Both the position numbers and the translations under genes were made by a program. 64,000 nucleotides of DNA from Flavobacterium enshiense DK69 (GTDB taxonomy: Bacteria > Bacteroidota > Bacteroidia > Flavobacteriales > Flavobacteriaceae): positions 186,001 to 250,000 of the forward strand of contig NZ_AVCS01000004.1 in assembly GCF_000498495.1 (NCBI RefSeq), written 5' to 3'. Below the pieces are notes generated by a model that did not search any database, was not told the DNA's origin, and saw only the letters and a program-made list of their open reading frames with translations. Below are positions 51,731-61,573 of the stretch, in pieces. The stretch's first letter is position 1; each line of letters opens with the position of its first letter.

Positions 51731-53782
51731 CTAATCCTTTATAAATTTAGCATTTAAAGAGCCCTTATCCGTGTCTATTTTGATAAGGTAACTACCGGAA
51801 GGTAAATCGGAAACGTTAATAGTCTTCATCGATTTGCGAGCTGGAACAACTTGTTTCAATTGTCCTAAGATGTTATAAACACTCATTGATTCGATTTCCA
51901 CATTATTCCCAGATTCTATATTCAACATATCTTTTACAGGATTTGGATACAATATCAAGTTGTTTGAAAGCGTGAAATCGTTGGCGCTTAACGAACATGA
52001 GGAATCTACAGTACAATTATACCCTAACGAATTAACCTCATTTTGAATAGCACTTACCTGACTTTCATTGGCACACACATAATGCAAATTTGGAAGCCCA
52101 TTAAAAGACCCTATAAATCGTATGAAATTACCTGTCTTCATATAAATAGTCGCCAGCGGAGTATTATCTGAAAAATAAAAGAATTGAAGATTGCTCAAAT
52201 TGTTTACATTCAATGCGCTAAGTTGATTACCAATACATCCTAAACCTATCAAATTGCTTAAATTACTAACATTTAATGAAGTAATTTTATTGTTGGAACA
52301 CCCTAATTGCTGAAGGTTAAGCAATCCGTTAACATTCAAGCTTGCGATAAAATTATTATTACAGATTAACTCTGTAAGATTTGACAAACTACTAACATCC
52401 AGTGCCGCTAACAGGTTGTCAGAGCAGTATAAACTTCTAAGATTGGTTAATCCGTTAACATTAAGAGAAGTGATTTTGTTTCCCGTACATCCTAATGTCG
52501 ACATACTCGTAAATCCACTCACATTTAAAGAAGATAATTGATTGTTTTCACATCCTAAAGTTAACAAATTGGGTAAAGTTCCCATATTTAATGAAGTGAG
52601 TCTGTTGTTATCACAATATAAATAATTTAAATTCGGAGAACTGCTCACTTCTAAAGTCGTGAGAAGATTATTGGAACAGCTTAAAGCACTAAGTTTGGAC
52701 AAACCATTTAAATTTAATGATGTCAACTTATTGTTTTGACAGGTTAACTGGTCCATATTGGATAAGCCATTTAAATTTAGTGCAGCCAACTGATTGTTTT
52801 CGCAAAATAGATTGGATAGGTTTTGACAAGTCCCGATATTCAAAGAAGTCAATAGATTGTCTTTACAATCCAATTGAATAAGGCTTGTAGTACCATTTAC
52901 ATTTAAGGAAGTCAGTTTACTATTTCGACAATCTAAAACTTCAAGATGTGATAAGCCGCTTAGATTTAAAGACGTAAAGTTATTATCATTACAGAATATT
53001 GAGACTAAATTTGGCAGATTGCCAACATTTAAGGTGTTAAGCGGAATATTGGAACATCTCAAATGCATTAGATTAGGTAAATTGCTAAGATTTAATGAAG
53101 TAATCTTCGAATTACTAAAATCAAGATAGTTAAGGTTTGTTAACCCGTTAATATTTAAAGAAGTTAGCAGACTGGAATTACAAGACAAATAATTTAAATT
53201 TATTAAAGGGGAAACATTTAGAGAAGTATACTTATTACCATCACAAGATAACTGGTTAAGATTTGTCAGTCCGGTTAGATTTAATGATGTTAGTTGATTT
53301 CCACCACAATATAACTCATAAAGGTTATGGGAAGGACTTAAATCGAGTGAAGTTAACAAGTTGCTACTACAATGTAAATGCCTTAAATTAGGCAGATTGA
53401 GAATATTCAGATTCGTAAGTTGATTTCCTGTACAGTATAGTGAATTTAAATTTGTTAATCCGCCAATATTCAACTCGGCAATAGAATTATACTCACAGAA
53501 TAAACTTGTAAGATTTGTGAATTTTTCAATTCCGGTTAAATTTTGAATTTCGGAAAAGCTTAGATATAATTTCGAAACCGCTAAGGCTTCACTTACTTCT
53601 ATTTTACCGTCTCCATCAACATCTATTTTGATGTTATTATTCATTGCATCCTGAGCAATAAAAGTTGTACTGCTGGCAGCTAATAGTTTTGCTCTGAAAT
53701 TTACATCAGGAATGTTGATAATTTGTGCTTTGAGAATAATAGAAAAACCCAAAGCAAATACTAAAGCGTAAATCTTCTTCAT
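51731..53782 (-). CDS. T9SS-exported leucine-rich repeat protein with EF-hand-like loop
   Basis: A 683-residue secreted protein. After a signal peptide and an N-terminal segment containing a complete EF-hand-type loop (DVDGDGKIEVSE, residues 54-65), about two dozen 21-residue leucine-rich repeats of the pattern N-L-x-x-L-x-C-x-x-N-x-L-T-S-L-N form a solenoid up to about residue 580. A Cys occurs at one fixed place in almost every repeat. The end is a type A T9SS sorting domain (LYPNPVKDMLN ... DLPSGSYLIKI). It is probably a surface adhesin or binding protein; the ligand is unknown. Confidence 0.85.
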   Translation of the reverse strand: MKKIYALVFALGFSIILKAQIINIPDVNFRAKLLAASSTTFIAQDAMNNNIKIDVDGDGKIEVSEALAVSKLYLSFSEIQNLTGIEKFTNLTSLFCEYNSIAELNIGGLTNLNSLYCTGNQLTNLNILNLPNLRHLHCSSNLLTSLDLSPSHNLYELYCGGNQLTSLNLTGLTNLNQLSCDGNKYTSLNVSPLINLNYLSCNSSLLTSLNINGLTNLNYLDFSNSKITSLNLSNLPNLMHLRCSNIPLNTLNVGNLPNLVSIFCNDNNFTSLNLSGLSHLEVLDCRNSKLTSLNVNGTTSLIQLDCKDNLLTSLNIGTCQNLSNLFCENNQLAALNLNGLSNMDQLTCQNNKLTSLNLNGLSKLSALSCSNNLLTTLEVSSSPNLNYLYCDNNRLTSLNMGTLPNLLTLGCENNQLSSLNVSGFTSMSTLGCTGNKITSLNVNGLTNLRSLYCSDNLLAALDVSSLSNLTELICNNNFIASLNVNGLLNLQQLGCSNNKITSLNVSNLSNLIGLGCIGNQLSALNVNNLSNLQFFYFSDNTPLATIYMKTGNFIRFIGSFNGLPNLHYVCANESQVSAIQNEVNSLGYNCTVDSSCSLSANDFTLSNNLILYPNPVKDMLNIESGNNVEIESMSVYNILGQLKQVVPARKSMKTINVSDLPSGSYLIKIDTDKGSLNAKFIKD

Positions 53783-53965
53783 GACTTTGACTTTTTGGTT
53801 TAATAAACAAAGTTACAAATAATTAAAATGTTGATTTTCAATGCATTATTATTTGTTTCTTAAAGTTAATCCTTCTTAGTTTAATATGGATGTGGAAAAA
53901 AAGGACCTAAACTATCCCTAAACTCAGCATTAGATTTAATATTCATGCATTTTGTTCAAATAGAA

Positions 53966-53996
53966 AAATAAAAAAGCCCTGCAAATTGCAGGGCTT
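53966..53996 (-). terminator. Terminator downstream of sucD
   Basis: AAAGCCCTGCAA / TTGCAGGGCTTT form a 12-bp stem with a minimal loop, followed on the minus strand by TTTTTATTTTTC, 24 nt after the sucD stop codon. Confidence 0.9.
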
Positions 53997-54019
53997 TCAT
54001 ATAGTAAGCTTTTTATGTC

Positions 54020-54901
54020 TTATTTCAATACAGCTAAAACTTCAGCAACTTTTTTACCGATTTCAGCAGGAGAGTCAACAACGTGGATTCCGTTTTCTCT
54101 CATGATGCGTTTTTTAGCTTCTGCTGTATCATCAGCGCCACCAACGATAGCACCTGCGTGACCCATTGTACGTCCTTTTGGAGCAGTTTCTCCAGCGATG
54201 AAACCTACAACTGGTTTTCTGTTTCCATCAGCTTTAATCCAACGAGCAGCATCAGCCTCTAACTGACCACCAATTTCACCGATCATGATGATGATTTCAG
54301 TTTCAGGATCATTCATTAATAATTCAACAGCTTCTCTTGTAGTAGTTCCAATGATTGGATCTCCACCGATACCGATAGCTGTAGTAACTCCTAATCCTTG
54401 TTTTGCAACCTGATCAGCAGCTTCATACGTTAAAGTTCCAGATTTAGAAACGATACCTACTGAACCTTGTTTGAAAACGAAACCTGGCATGATACCAACT
54501 TTAGCTTCACCCGGCGTGATTACACCCGGACAGTTAGGACCTACTAAACGACAGTTTTTACCTTTAATATAATCATAAGCTTTAATCATATCAGCAACTG
54601 GAATACCTTCTGTGATACAAATAATTACTTTGATACCTGCGTCTGCAGCTTCCATAATCGCATCAGCAGCGAAAGCAGGCGGAACGAAAATGATTGAAGT
54701 ATCAGCACCAGCTTGAACTACTGCATCTTTTACTGTATTAAAAACCGGACGGTCTAAGTGTTGAGAACCACCTTTTCCAGGAGTTACACCACCTACAACG
54801 TTTGTTCCGTATTCAATCATTTGAGAAGCGTGGAAAGTACCTTCACTTCCTGTGAATCCCTGAACAATTATTTTAGAATTTTTATTTACTAAAACACTCA
54901 T
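54020..54901 (-). CDS. sucD: Succinyl-CoA ligase, ADP-forming, alpha subunit
   Basis: A 293-residue alpha subunit of succinyl-CoA synthetase, a TCA-cycle enzyme. The CoA-binding N-terminal domain opens [28 protein letters not shown]; the phospho-His site is in GHAGAIVGG and the phosphate-binding stretch in [10 protein letters not shown]. The ATG at 54901 is chosen over an upstream frame extension since a promoter -7 element lies at 54938-54945. The gene for the beta subunit (sucC) is not in the window. Confidence 0.96.
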   Translation of the reverse strand: MSVLVNKNSKIIVQGFTGSEGTFHASQMIEYGTNVVGGVTPGKGGSQHLDRPVFNTVKDAVVQAGADTSIIFVPPAFAADAIMEAADAGIKVIICITEGIPVADMIKAYDYIKGKNCRLVGPNCPGVITPGEAKVGIMPGFVFKQGSVGIVSKSGTLTYEAADQVAKQGLGVTTAIGIGGDPIIGTTTREAVELLMNDPETEIIIMIGEIGGQLEADAARWIKADGNRKPVVGFIAGETAPKGRTMGHAGAIVGGADDTAEAKKRIMRENGIHVVDSPAEIGKKVAEVLAVLK

Positions 54902-54937
54902 GATATATTTTTTTATGTTGTTTTTAAAAATGTATTG

Positions 54938-54945
54938 CAAAAATA
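54938..54945 (-). promoter_or_regulatory. -7 element of sucD
   Basis: On the minus strand TATTTTTG followed by C matches TAnnTTTG, 37 nt upstream of the sucD start codon. The same 9-base form appears upstream of lpxD. Confidence 0.6.
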
Positions 54946-55005
54946 GACTTTTGAAAGAAATATATAAAGAATTTTGCTATAAACTTTCAAAGATTTTATC
55001 CTGAT

Positions 55006-55368
55006 TTAACCTAGCTGGCTCATTTGGTAACCACGGAATAGCTTATCCTCTTTAACTTCCCAAATAGTAACAAAATGTGCCAAAATTGTTTCTTCCGAAG
55101 GCGTTTCAATGGGTGTTACATAATAAGTGAATCGGACAGTAACCATATTGTCATCCTGCAAAACATGACTTATGTCTATACGTGATGAAGTATATGAACG
55201 TTCCATTTCACAAGATAATTCAATCAAATCACTTTTATTTAATTGCAGAAATCCTTTGGAACTGTGCCAATGAAACTGCAATTCATCATGAAGAAATCGT
55301 TGAAGAATTTCTTTGCTTCTTAGCGATCCGGAATGATAGAATTCTGTAACTATTGCTTTAGCCGTCAT
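55006..55368 (-). CDS. SnoaL/NTF2-like protein
   Basis: A 120-residue NTF2-like fold (SnoaL type). The start [50 protein letters not shown] and the later VRFTYYV ... [13 protein letters not shown] strand pattern form the cone-shaped pocket typical of this fold. It overlaps the end of the second lpxD-like gene by 11 nt. Members bind small hydrophobic ligands or are enzymes; the context of lipid A genes and sucD does not fix a function. Confidence 0.7.
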   Translation of the reverse strand: MTAKAIVTEFYHSGSLRSKEILQRFLHDELQFHWHSSKGFLQLNKSDLIELSCEMERSYTSSRIDISHVLQDDNMVTVRFTYYVTPIETPSEETILAHFVTIWEVKEDKLFRGYQMSQLG

Positions 55369-56299
55369 TTTTGTTCAACTTATTAAGTATTTCCGGAATC
55401 TTTTTAACGTTAGCCAATTGCTTCAGTTTCTCACGAGACTCCTCTATTGGGGTTCCAAAATATGTTTTTCCGCCTTCTACCGATTTAGTAACGCCGGTCT
55501 GACCTAAAACAACCGCTTTTTCACCGATTGTAATTCCGCTGGTGGTACCTACCTGCCCCCAAAGGGTTACTTCGTCTTCTATAACCACACATCCGGCAAT
55601 TCCGGTTTGCGAGGCAATCAGACATTTTTTACCGATAACTGTATCGTGGCCAACATGCACCTGATTATCAATCTTAGTCCCTTCGCCAATTGTAGTGTCT
55701 CCGGTAACTCCTCTATCAATGGTACACAATGCCCCTATTCCAACATTATCTTCAATAACTACACGCCCACCCGATAATAATTGATCAAAACCTTCCGGAC
55801 GCTTTTTATAATAGAATGCATCCGCCCCTAAAATACTTCCGGCATGAATGATAACATTATCACCTATCACCGTGTTATCGTAAATGGAAACATTAGAATG
55901 AATAAGACAGTTTTTACCGATAATTACATTGTTTCCAATAAAACAATTGGGCTGAATTACAGTATCTTCACCAATTACGGCAGTTCCTGAAATTGCTGAA
56001 TTAGAAGACAGGAATGGTCGAAAATGTCGTGTTAGTTTATTGAAATCACGAAACGGATCGTCAGAAATCAGCAAAGCTTTGCCATCAGGACAATCTACCT
56101 TTTTGTTTATTAAAACAATAGTAGCAGCCGATTGCAGCGCTTTATCGTAATATTTAGGATGATCAACAAAAACAATATCACCTCGTGTTACGACGTGAAT
56201 TTCATTCATTCCGTGAACCGGAAAACGATCATCACCCACATACTCGCATTGAATAATGTCGGCTATCTCTTTCAGAGTATGTGTCTTTGGAAATTTCAT
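55358..56299 (-). CDS. Second LpxD-like N-acyltransferase
   Basis: A 313-residue protein with an N-terminal LpxD-type domain ([39 protein letters not shown]) and a left-handed hexapeptide helix (about 100-290) ending in short helices. It resembles UDP-3-O-(3-hydroxymyristoyl)glucosamine N-acyltransferase, but the window already has a full lpxD in this operon. The helix has the usual catalytic His region HDTVIGKKC. It may add a different acyl chain or act on another aminosugar. It is 82 nt downstream of efp, separated by a conspicuous inverted repeat. Confidence 0.82.
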   Translation of the reverse strand: MKFPKTHTLKEIADIIQCEYVGDDRFPVHGMNEIHVVTRGDIVFVDHPKYYDKALQSAATIVLINKKVDCPDGKALLISDDPFRDFNKLTRHFRPFLSSNSAISGTAVIGEDTVIQPNCFIGNNVIIGKNCLIHSNVSIYDNTVIGDNVIIHAGSILGADAFYYKKRPEGFDQLLSGGRVVIEDNVGIGALCTIDRGVTGDTTIGEGTKIDNQVHVGHDTVIGKKCLIASQTGIAGCVVIEDEVTLWGQVGTTSGITIGEKAVVLGQTGVTKSVEGGKTYFGTPIEESREKLKQLANVKKIPEILNKLNKNDG

Positions 56300-56328
56300 A
56301 ATAATAATTAGTATCAGTAAAAGTTGTT

Positions 56329-56369
56329 GGCAATCAGTATCTGTTTTTCATGAACAAGCACTGATTGCC
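56329..56369 (-). repeat. Inverted repeat between efp and the second lpxD
   Basis: GGCAATCAGT (56329-56338) and ACTGATTGCC (56360-56369) are perfect 10-bp arms around a 21-nt loop. In the transcript this is a strong hairpin 12 nt after the efp stop codon, without a T tract, so it may be an mRNA-stability or processing element that reduces readthrough rather than a terminator. Confidence 0.55.
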
Positions 56370-56381
56370 GGAAACTTCAAA

Positions 56382-56948
56382 TTATTCTTTTACGCGCTCC
56401 ATGTAAGAACCTGAAGCAGTATCGATTTTGATTTTATCACCTTCATTGATAAATAAAGGCACGTTGATTGTAGCGCCAGTTTCAACAGTTGCAGGTTTTG
56501 TAGCATTGGTAGCAGTATTTCCTTTTACTCCCGGCTCTGCATAAGTTACCTCAAGAATTACTGAAGCAGGCATATCAACAGAAAGCGGTGCGTCTGTTTC
56601 AGTATTGATCTGAACCATTACGTTAGTCCCTTCTTTTAATAAATCCGGAGCATCAAGAATATCTCTGTTCAAAGAAATCTGTTCGAAAGTTTCATTGTTC
56701 ATGAAATGAAACTCTTGTCCTTCAGCATATAAGAATTGAAAAGTATGTGTTTCTACACGAACAACTTCAATTTTATGACCTGCAGAAAATGTATTATCCA
56801 ATACCTTACCATTTGTTAAACTTTTAAGTTTGGTTCTTACGAAAGCAGGACCTTTACCCGGTTTAACGTGAAGGAATTCAATAATTTTGTAAATATCATT
56901 GTTGTATTTGATACATAATCCGTTTCTGATATCAGCTGTACTTGCCAT
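56382..56948 (-). CDS. efp: Elongation factor P
   Basis: A 188-residue three-domain translation factor that relieves ribosome stalling at proline stretches. Domain I carries FLHVKPGKGPAFVRTKLKSL with the lysine (in PGKGP) that some bacteria modify; domain II/III motifs QFLYAEGQEFHFMNNETFEQI, and the end IKIDTASGSYMERV. The gene lies 29 nt downstream of lpxA within the lipid A operon, a common Bacteroidota arrangement. Confidence 0.96.
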   Translation of the reverse strand: MASTADIRNGLCIKYNNDIYKIIEFLHVKPGKGPAFVRTKLKSLTNGKVLDNTFSAGHKIEVVRVETHTFQFLYAEGQEFHFMNNETFEQISLNRDILDAPDLLKEGTNVMVQINTETDAPLSVDMPASVILEVTYAEPGVKGNTATNATKPATVETGATINVPLFINEGDKIKIDTASGSYMERVKE

Positions 56949-56977
56949 TTTGATTTATTTAGTTGTTTTATTTTTTA

Positions 56978-57763
56978 TTAAACGCTTCCTGTATAACCTT
57001 TCATAACTCCGCGAGGTGAATTTCGGACAAAAAGGATAATTTCGTCGCGTTCCGGAGTTGCTTCCATTTCTGCTTCAATGATACCTAATGCCTGAGTGGT
57101 ATTGTAGGTTTTTTGGAACAGAATTCTGTAAATATCCTGAATTTCGCGTATTTTTTCAGTTGAAAAGCCCCTTCTTCTAAGTCCAACGGAATTAATTCCA
57201 ACGTATGATAACGGTTCCTTGGCAGCTTTTGTGTAGGGAGGAACATCTTTACGAACCAATGAACCACCGGAAATCATAGCATGATCCCCAATGGAAACAA
57301 ATTGATGTATCGCAGCCAATCCTCCAATAACCGCATAATCACCAACAGTAACGTGTCCGGCCAAGGCCACTCCGTTTACAATGATGGCATTATCACCGAT
57401 ATGACAATCGTGAGCAATGTGTGCGGTTGCCATAACCAAGCAGTTTTTCCCAATCTTAGTCTGTCCTGAAGCGATTGTACCTCTGTTGACCGTAACACAC
57501 TCTCTAATAGTAGTGTTATCGCCTATTATTGCAAGTGAATCTTCACCTCCAAATTTTAAATCCTGGGGCACTGCAGCAATTACAGCACCGGGAAAAATAT
57601 TGCAATTCTTACCAATACGTGCGCCTTCCATTATGGTTACATTTGAACCAATCCAGGTTCCTTCACCAATTTCAACATTATTGTGAATGGTTGTGAAGGG
57701 CTCAATTACCACATTTTTGGCAATTTTTGCTCCAGGATGAACATAGGCTAAAGGTTGATTCAT
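56978..57763 (-). CDS. lpxA: LpxA: UDP-N-acetylglucosamine acyltransferase
   Basis: A 261-residue hexapeptide-repeat acyltransferase for the first step of lipid A synthesis. It begins with repeats (VHPGAKIAKNVVIEPFTTI), has the catalytic His in MATAHIAHDCHIGDN, and ends with the helical LpxA C-terminal domain (YRILFQKTYNTTQALGIIEAE). The gene is 10 nt downstream of lpxC-fabZ. Confidence 0.96.
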   Translation of the reverse strand: MNQPLAYVHPGAKIAKNVVIEPFTTIHNNVEIGEGTWIGSNVTIMEGARIGKNCNIFPGAVIAAVPQDLKFGGEDSLAIIGDNTTIRECVTVNRGTIASGQTKIGKNCLVMATAHIAHDCHIGDNAIIVNGVALAGHVTVGDYAVIGGLAAIHQFVSIGDHAMISGGSLVRKDVPPYTKAAKEPLSYVGINSVGLRRRGFSTEKIREIQDIYRILFQKTYNTTQALGIIEAEMEATPERDEIILFVRNSPRGVMKGYTGSV

Positions 57764-57773
57764 ATTTTCTTTT

Positions 57774-59162
57774 TTAGTTCTTTTTTACAATTTGCGCCAT
57801 TAATTCGGCTTCTGTAACTAATTTACCATTTGCATAAGCGCTGGCTTGCATATGACAGATTCCGCGACGGATTGGCGATAATAACGTTAATTTAAAGATT
57901 AAAGTATCCCCAGGTAAAACCTTGTGTTTGAATTTCACATTGTCAATTTTCATGAAATAAGTCAGGTAATTTTCAGGATCAGGAACTGTACTTAAAATTA
58001 AGATACCTCCTGTTTGCGCCATAGCTTCGATAATTAAAACCCCTGGCATAACTGGCGCTCCCGGAAAATGTCCAATAAAGAATTCTTCATTCATTGTAAC
58101 ATTTTTCAATCCGACCACATGACTGTCAGACATCTCTAAAATTTTGTCAACCAACAAGAACGGATTTCTGTGTGGCAACATCGACATGATTTTAGTTACG
58201 TCCATCAAAGGCTCTTTGTTTAAATCGAAAACAGGAACCTGATTTTTCTGTTCGTTTTTAATAATCTTAGACATTTTTTTTGCAAACATGGTGTTTACAT
58301 AATGTCCGGGTTTATTAGCAATTACTTTTCCTTTGATTTTTGTTCCGATCAAAGCCAAATCCCCTACTACATCAAGTAATTTATGACGTGCAGCTTCGTT
58401 TGGATAATGTAATGTAAGGTTATCTAAAACCCCGTTTGGTTTAACTGAAATAGTGTCTTTTCCGAAAGCCACTTTCAAACGTTCCATTGTTTCGTCGGAT
58501 ATCTCCTTATCCACATAAACGATAGCGTTATTTAAGTCACCGCCTTTGATCAATCCATTTTGAAGCAAACCTTCTAATTCATGAAGAAAACTGAAAGTAC
58601 GGCAATCGGCAATTTCTGATTTGAATTCGCCAATGGATTTCATATTGGCATTTTGAGTACCTAAAACTTTCGTGCCAAAATCAACCATAGCAGTTACGCA
58701 ATACTCATCAGAAGGAATTACTGTAATTTCACTTCCGGTAGCTTCGTCTGTGTATGAAATAACTTCTTTAACCACATAAACATTTCGCTCAGCATCCTGC
58801 TCTACTACACCTGCCTTTTCAATAGCTTCTACGAAATATTTTGATGAACCGTCCATAATTGGAGGCTCAGAAGCATTTAACTCAATGATAACGTTATCAA
58901 CATCACATCCGACAAAAGCAGCCAATACGTGCTCTGAAGTCTGGATTTTAACGCCTAATTTTTCAAGATTTGTACCTCTTTGAGTATTTACAACATAATT
59001 TGCATCGGCTTCGATAATTGGCTCGCCTTCCAAATCAACACGAACAAATGTGAATCCGTTGTTAACTGGTGCCGGTTTAAATGTCATTGTTACTTCCTGA
59101 CCGGTGTGTAACCCTACTCCTTTTAATGAAACTTCGTTTTTGATGGTTGTTTGCTTAACCAT
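57774..59162 (-). CDS. lpxC: LpxC-FabZ fusion: lipid A deacetylase and 3-hydroxyacyl-ACP dehydratase
   Basis: A 462-residue fusion. Residues 1 to about 305 are LpxC (TIKNEVSLKGVGLHTGQEVTM; zinc ligand H in TSEHVLAAFVG; LNASEPPIMDGSS; the HKLLDVVGDLAL segment with further ligands). Residues from about 318 are FabZ (MLPHRNPFLLVDKI; catalytic His and Glu in GHFPGAPVMPGVLIIEAMAQ). It performs the committed step of lipid A synthesis and a fatty-acid elongation step in one chain, a hallmark of Bacteroidota. It is 20 nt downstream of lpxD. Confidence 0.96.
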   Translation of the reverse strand: MVKQTTIKNEVSLKGVGLHTGQEVTMTFKPAPVNNGFTFVRVDLEGEPIIEADANYVVNTQRGTNLEKLGVKIQTSEHVLAAFVGCDVDNVIIELNASEPPIMDGSSKYFVEAIEKAGVVEQDAERNVYVVKEVISYTDEATGSEITVIPSDEYCVTAMVDFGTKVLGTQNANMKSIGEFKSEIADCRTFSFLHELEGLLQNGLIKGGDLNNAIVYVDKEISDETMERLKVAFGKDTISVKPNGVLDNLTLHYPNEAARHKLLDVVGDLALIGTKIKGKVIANKPGHYVNTMFAKKMSKIIKNEQKNQVPVFDLNKEPLMDVTKIMSMLPHRNPFLLVDKILEMSDSHVVGLKNVTMNEEFFIGHFPGAPVMPGVLIIEAMAQTGGILILSTVPDPENYLTYFMKIDNVKFKHKVLPGDTLIFKLTLLSPIRRGICHMQASAYANGKLVTEAELMAQIVKKN

Positions 59163-59182
59163 GGTTTATTTGTTTAGTTTAG

Positions 59183-60202
59183 TTAGTTTTTCTGTTTTTT
59201 TAGTTTATGCAGATCGTCCACGATTTTCGGCAGGTTTTTAAAATGAACGTATGATTTGCTGAAATCAGCATAATTGAAAGACGGGCTTCCTTGGATCGCT
59301 TCGCCATCCTTGATGTTTCTTCCAACTCCGGATTGCGCCTGAATTCTTACGCCGTTTCCGATGGTTAAATGACCTGCAATACCGACCTGTCCGCCAATCA
59401 TACAGTTTTTGCCAATTTTGGTTGAACCTGCCACTCCTGTTTGAGAAGCAATAACTGTATTCTCTCCTATTTCAACATTATGCGCGATTTGAATCTGGTT
59501 GTCAAGTTTTACGCCTTTTCGGATAATTGTTGAACCCAGAGTGGCTCTGTCAATAGTTGTACAAGAACCTATATCAACATTATCTTCGATGATTACATTC
59601 CCTATTTGCGGTACTTTTGAATAGGTGCCGTCTTCCTGAGGAGCAAACCCAAATCCGTCCGACCCAATAATAGAACCGGAATGTATAGTACAATTCATGC
59701 CTACCTCTGTTTCTGAATAAATGCGAACACCTGCAAACAAAACTGTATTGTCCCCAATAACAACGTTATCCCCCACAAAACTGTTTGGGTAAATTTTTAC
59801 GTTATTACCGATCTTTACATTTTTCCCAACGTAACAGAAACTCCCCAAATAGAGGTTTTCGCCATATTCAACATTTTCGGAAATAACGGAAGGCTGTTCT
59901 ATACCTGATTTCATCAGTTTTACCTGATTGTAGTATTCCAGAAGTTTTGAAAACGATTTATAAGCATCTTCCACTTTGATTAAAGTGGTTGTGATCGGCT
60001 GATCTGGTTCAAAAGTCGAATTTACTATGGTAATAGTCGCTTTTGTAGTATATATGTAGTTTAGGTATTTCGGATTAGCCAAAAAAGTAAGGGAACCTTC
60101 TGTTCCTTCTTCAATTTTAGATAATTTGTAGACTTCTGCTGATGGGTTCCCAACAACTTCGCCTTCTAAAATACCAGCTATTTGTTCTGCAGTAAATTTC
60201 AT
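59183..60202 (-). CDS. lpxD: LpxD: UDP-3-O-acyl-glucosamine N-acyltransferase
   Basis: A 339-residue enzyme: N-terminal uridine-binding domain (1 to about 100, FTAEQIAGILEGEVVG, GSLTFLANPKY), a long hexapeptide helix with the catalytic His in IQIAHNVEIGENT, and a C-terminal helical extension (FKNLPKIVDDLHKLKKQ). It adds the second 3-hydroxyacyl chain in lipid A synthesis. It is the first gene of the lpx operon, with a promoter in the 117-nt gap after the HD-domain gene. Confidence 0.96.
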   Translation of the reverse strand: MKFTAEQIAGILEGEVVGNPSAEVYKLSKIEEGTEGSLTFLANPKYLNYIYTTKATITIVNSTFEPDQPITTTLIKVEDAYKSFSKLLEYYNQVKLMKSGIEQPSVISENVEYGENLYLGSFCYVGKNVKIGNNVKIYPNSFVGDNVVIGDNTVLFAGVRIYSETEVGMNCTIHSGSIIGSDGFGFAPQEDGTYSKVPQIGNVIIEDNVDIGSCTTIDRATLGSTIIRKGVKLDNQIQIAHNVEIGENTVIASQTGVAGSTKIGKNCMIGGQVGIAGHLTIGNGVRIQAQSGVGRNIKDGEAIQGSPSFNYADFSKSYVHFKNLPKIVDDLHKLKKQKN

Positions 60203-60294
60203 CTTATATCATTTTTATTTACCTTAGGTATAAGATAAAACTCGCGTTTTTGTTTGTTGCATGTCTGTTTTCAGCATAGCTCGTTTTATCTGTG

Positions 60295-60302
60295 CAAAAA
60301 TA
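60295..60302 (-). promoter_or_regulatory. -7 element of the lpx operon
   Basis: On the minus strand TATTTTTG followed by C matches TAnnTTTG, 92 nt upstream of the lpxD ATG. No TTG at the standard -33 distance is seen. Confidence 0.55.
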
Positions 60303-60319
60303 TAAAATTTAATCGAATC

Positions 60320-61555
60320 TTAACTTCCCAACAATACTTTTGGGAAACAGATAAAATATTTTGTCACCGGTTTGGATAAAGCTTTTAAATTCAGCTGGTC
60401 AGAAGCTTCAACCACATCTTCAATTGTTTTATCTTTCTTGTAAATGTGGATTGGTTCACCGGTTTTGTTATAGGCCTGATTCTTGATTTTACCCTTGAAA
60501 ATAAAATAATCCACTTCCTTTTCGGATAAGTTGTGAAGGTTCATCATTTTCGATTTTAAATCGGTCATATGCTCTTTGCTTACTTTCTCCGTAACCATTT
60601 TGATTTTAAGCAAATCCCTATTGATAATCATTTTGCTTAAAGAAGAAAGCACAAAATCATCATGAAACTGCCATGATTTTATGGCGCTGACTATATCAAA
60701 ATCATCCAATAATGCGAACTTTTTCAGATTAGGGTTGTCGAAACCGCTGGAGTCAATTTTATTCTGCATAAAAAACTGTAATGGTTCGCTGCAAGGAAGC
60801 ATCGTTCCCATTTGAGTGAGTTCTTTAGCGCGTTTCAGAATTTTTGTCAGCGTTAATTCAGCCACAAGACTGGTTTTATGCAGGTAGGCCTGCCAATACA
60901 TCAATCGTCTTGCTACTAAAAACTGCTCTACCGAATAAATCCCTTTTTCTTCAATAACCAAAACGTCATCCACAACGTGCATCATCTGAATCAATCGCTC
61001 CGAATTGATATTTCCTTCGGCTACACCTGTGTAAAAACTATCACGCTTAAGGTAATCCATTCGATCCATATCCAACTGACTGGAAATTAGTTGCAGCATG
61101 AATCTTCTGTGGTATTCACCTTTGAAAATCTGAATAGCCAATGACAGCTTTCCATCAAATTCACGATTGAGTTCATTCATAAAAAACAATGAAATCTCTT
61201 CATGGTGAACTGATTCCACAATACTATGTTCCATGGCGTGTGAAAAAGGTCCGTGTCCGATATCATGCAACAATATTGCTATATAGAGCGCATTTTCCTC
61301 ATCCTCCGAAATTTCAACCTCTTTAAAGCGTAACGTCTGAACCGCTTTCTGCATAATGTGCATACAACCTAAAGCGTGGTGAAAACGCGTATGATGCGCA
61401 CCGGGATAGACAAGATAGGACATTCCCATTTGAGAAATACGTCGTAACCGCTGAAAATAAGGATGTTGAATTAAGTCGTAAATTAAGGTATTCGGAATGG
61501 TTATAAAACCATATATGGGGTCGTTTAGGATTTTGAGCTTGTTAATCTGATTCAC
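60320..61555 (-). CDS. HD-domain phosphohydrolase (dGTPase-like)
   Basis: A 411-residue HD-superfamily protein. Metal-binding residues are in HHTRFHHALG and LLHDIGHGPFSHAMEH, and later MDRMDYLKRDSFYTG; these are the H...HD...D elements of dNTP triphosphohydrolase-like enzymes such as the SAMHD1-type family. It probably cleaves a nucleotide phosphate. The GTG at 61555 is chosen because the TTG start seven codons upstream lies inside a -7 promoter element. Its transcript may continue into lpxD, since no terminator is seen between them. Confidence 0.87.
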   Translation of the reverse strand: MNQINKLKILNDPIYGFITIPNTLIYDLIQHPYFQRLRRISQMGMSYLVYPGAHHTRFHHALGCMHIMQKAVQTLRFKEVEISEDEENALYIAILLHDIGHGPFSHAMEHSIVESVHHEEISLFFMNELNREFDGKLSLAIQIFKGEYHRRFMLQLISSQLDMDRMDYLKRDSFYTGVAEGNINSERLIQMMHVVDDVLVIEEKGIYSVEQFLVARRLMYWQAYLHKTSLVAELTLTKILKRAKELTQMGTMLPCSEPLQFFMQNKIDSSGFDNPNLKKFALLDDFDIVSAIKSWQFHDDFVLSSLSKMIINRDLLKIKMVTEKVSKEHMTDLKSKMMNLHNLSEKEVDYFIFKGKIKNQAYNKTGEPIHIYKKDKTIEDVVEASDQLNLKALSKPVTKYFICFPKVLLGS

Positions 61556-61573
61556 GCAAGTATAATATTTAAA

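Noticed and set aside
51731..53782. Periodic 63-bp pattern, considered as a CRISPR or tandem DNA repeat
   Set aside because: The period comes from 21-residue leucine-rich repeats in a coding frame, with diverged codons; there are no identical repeats with unique spacers.
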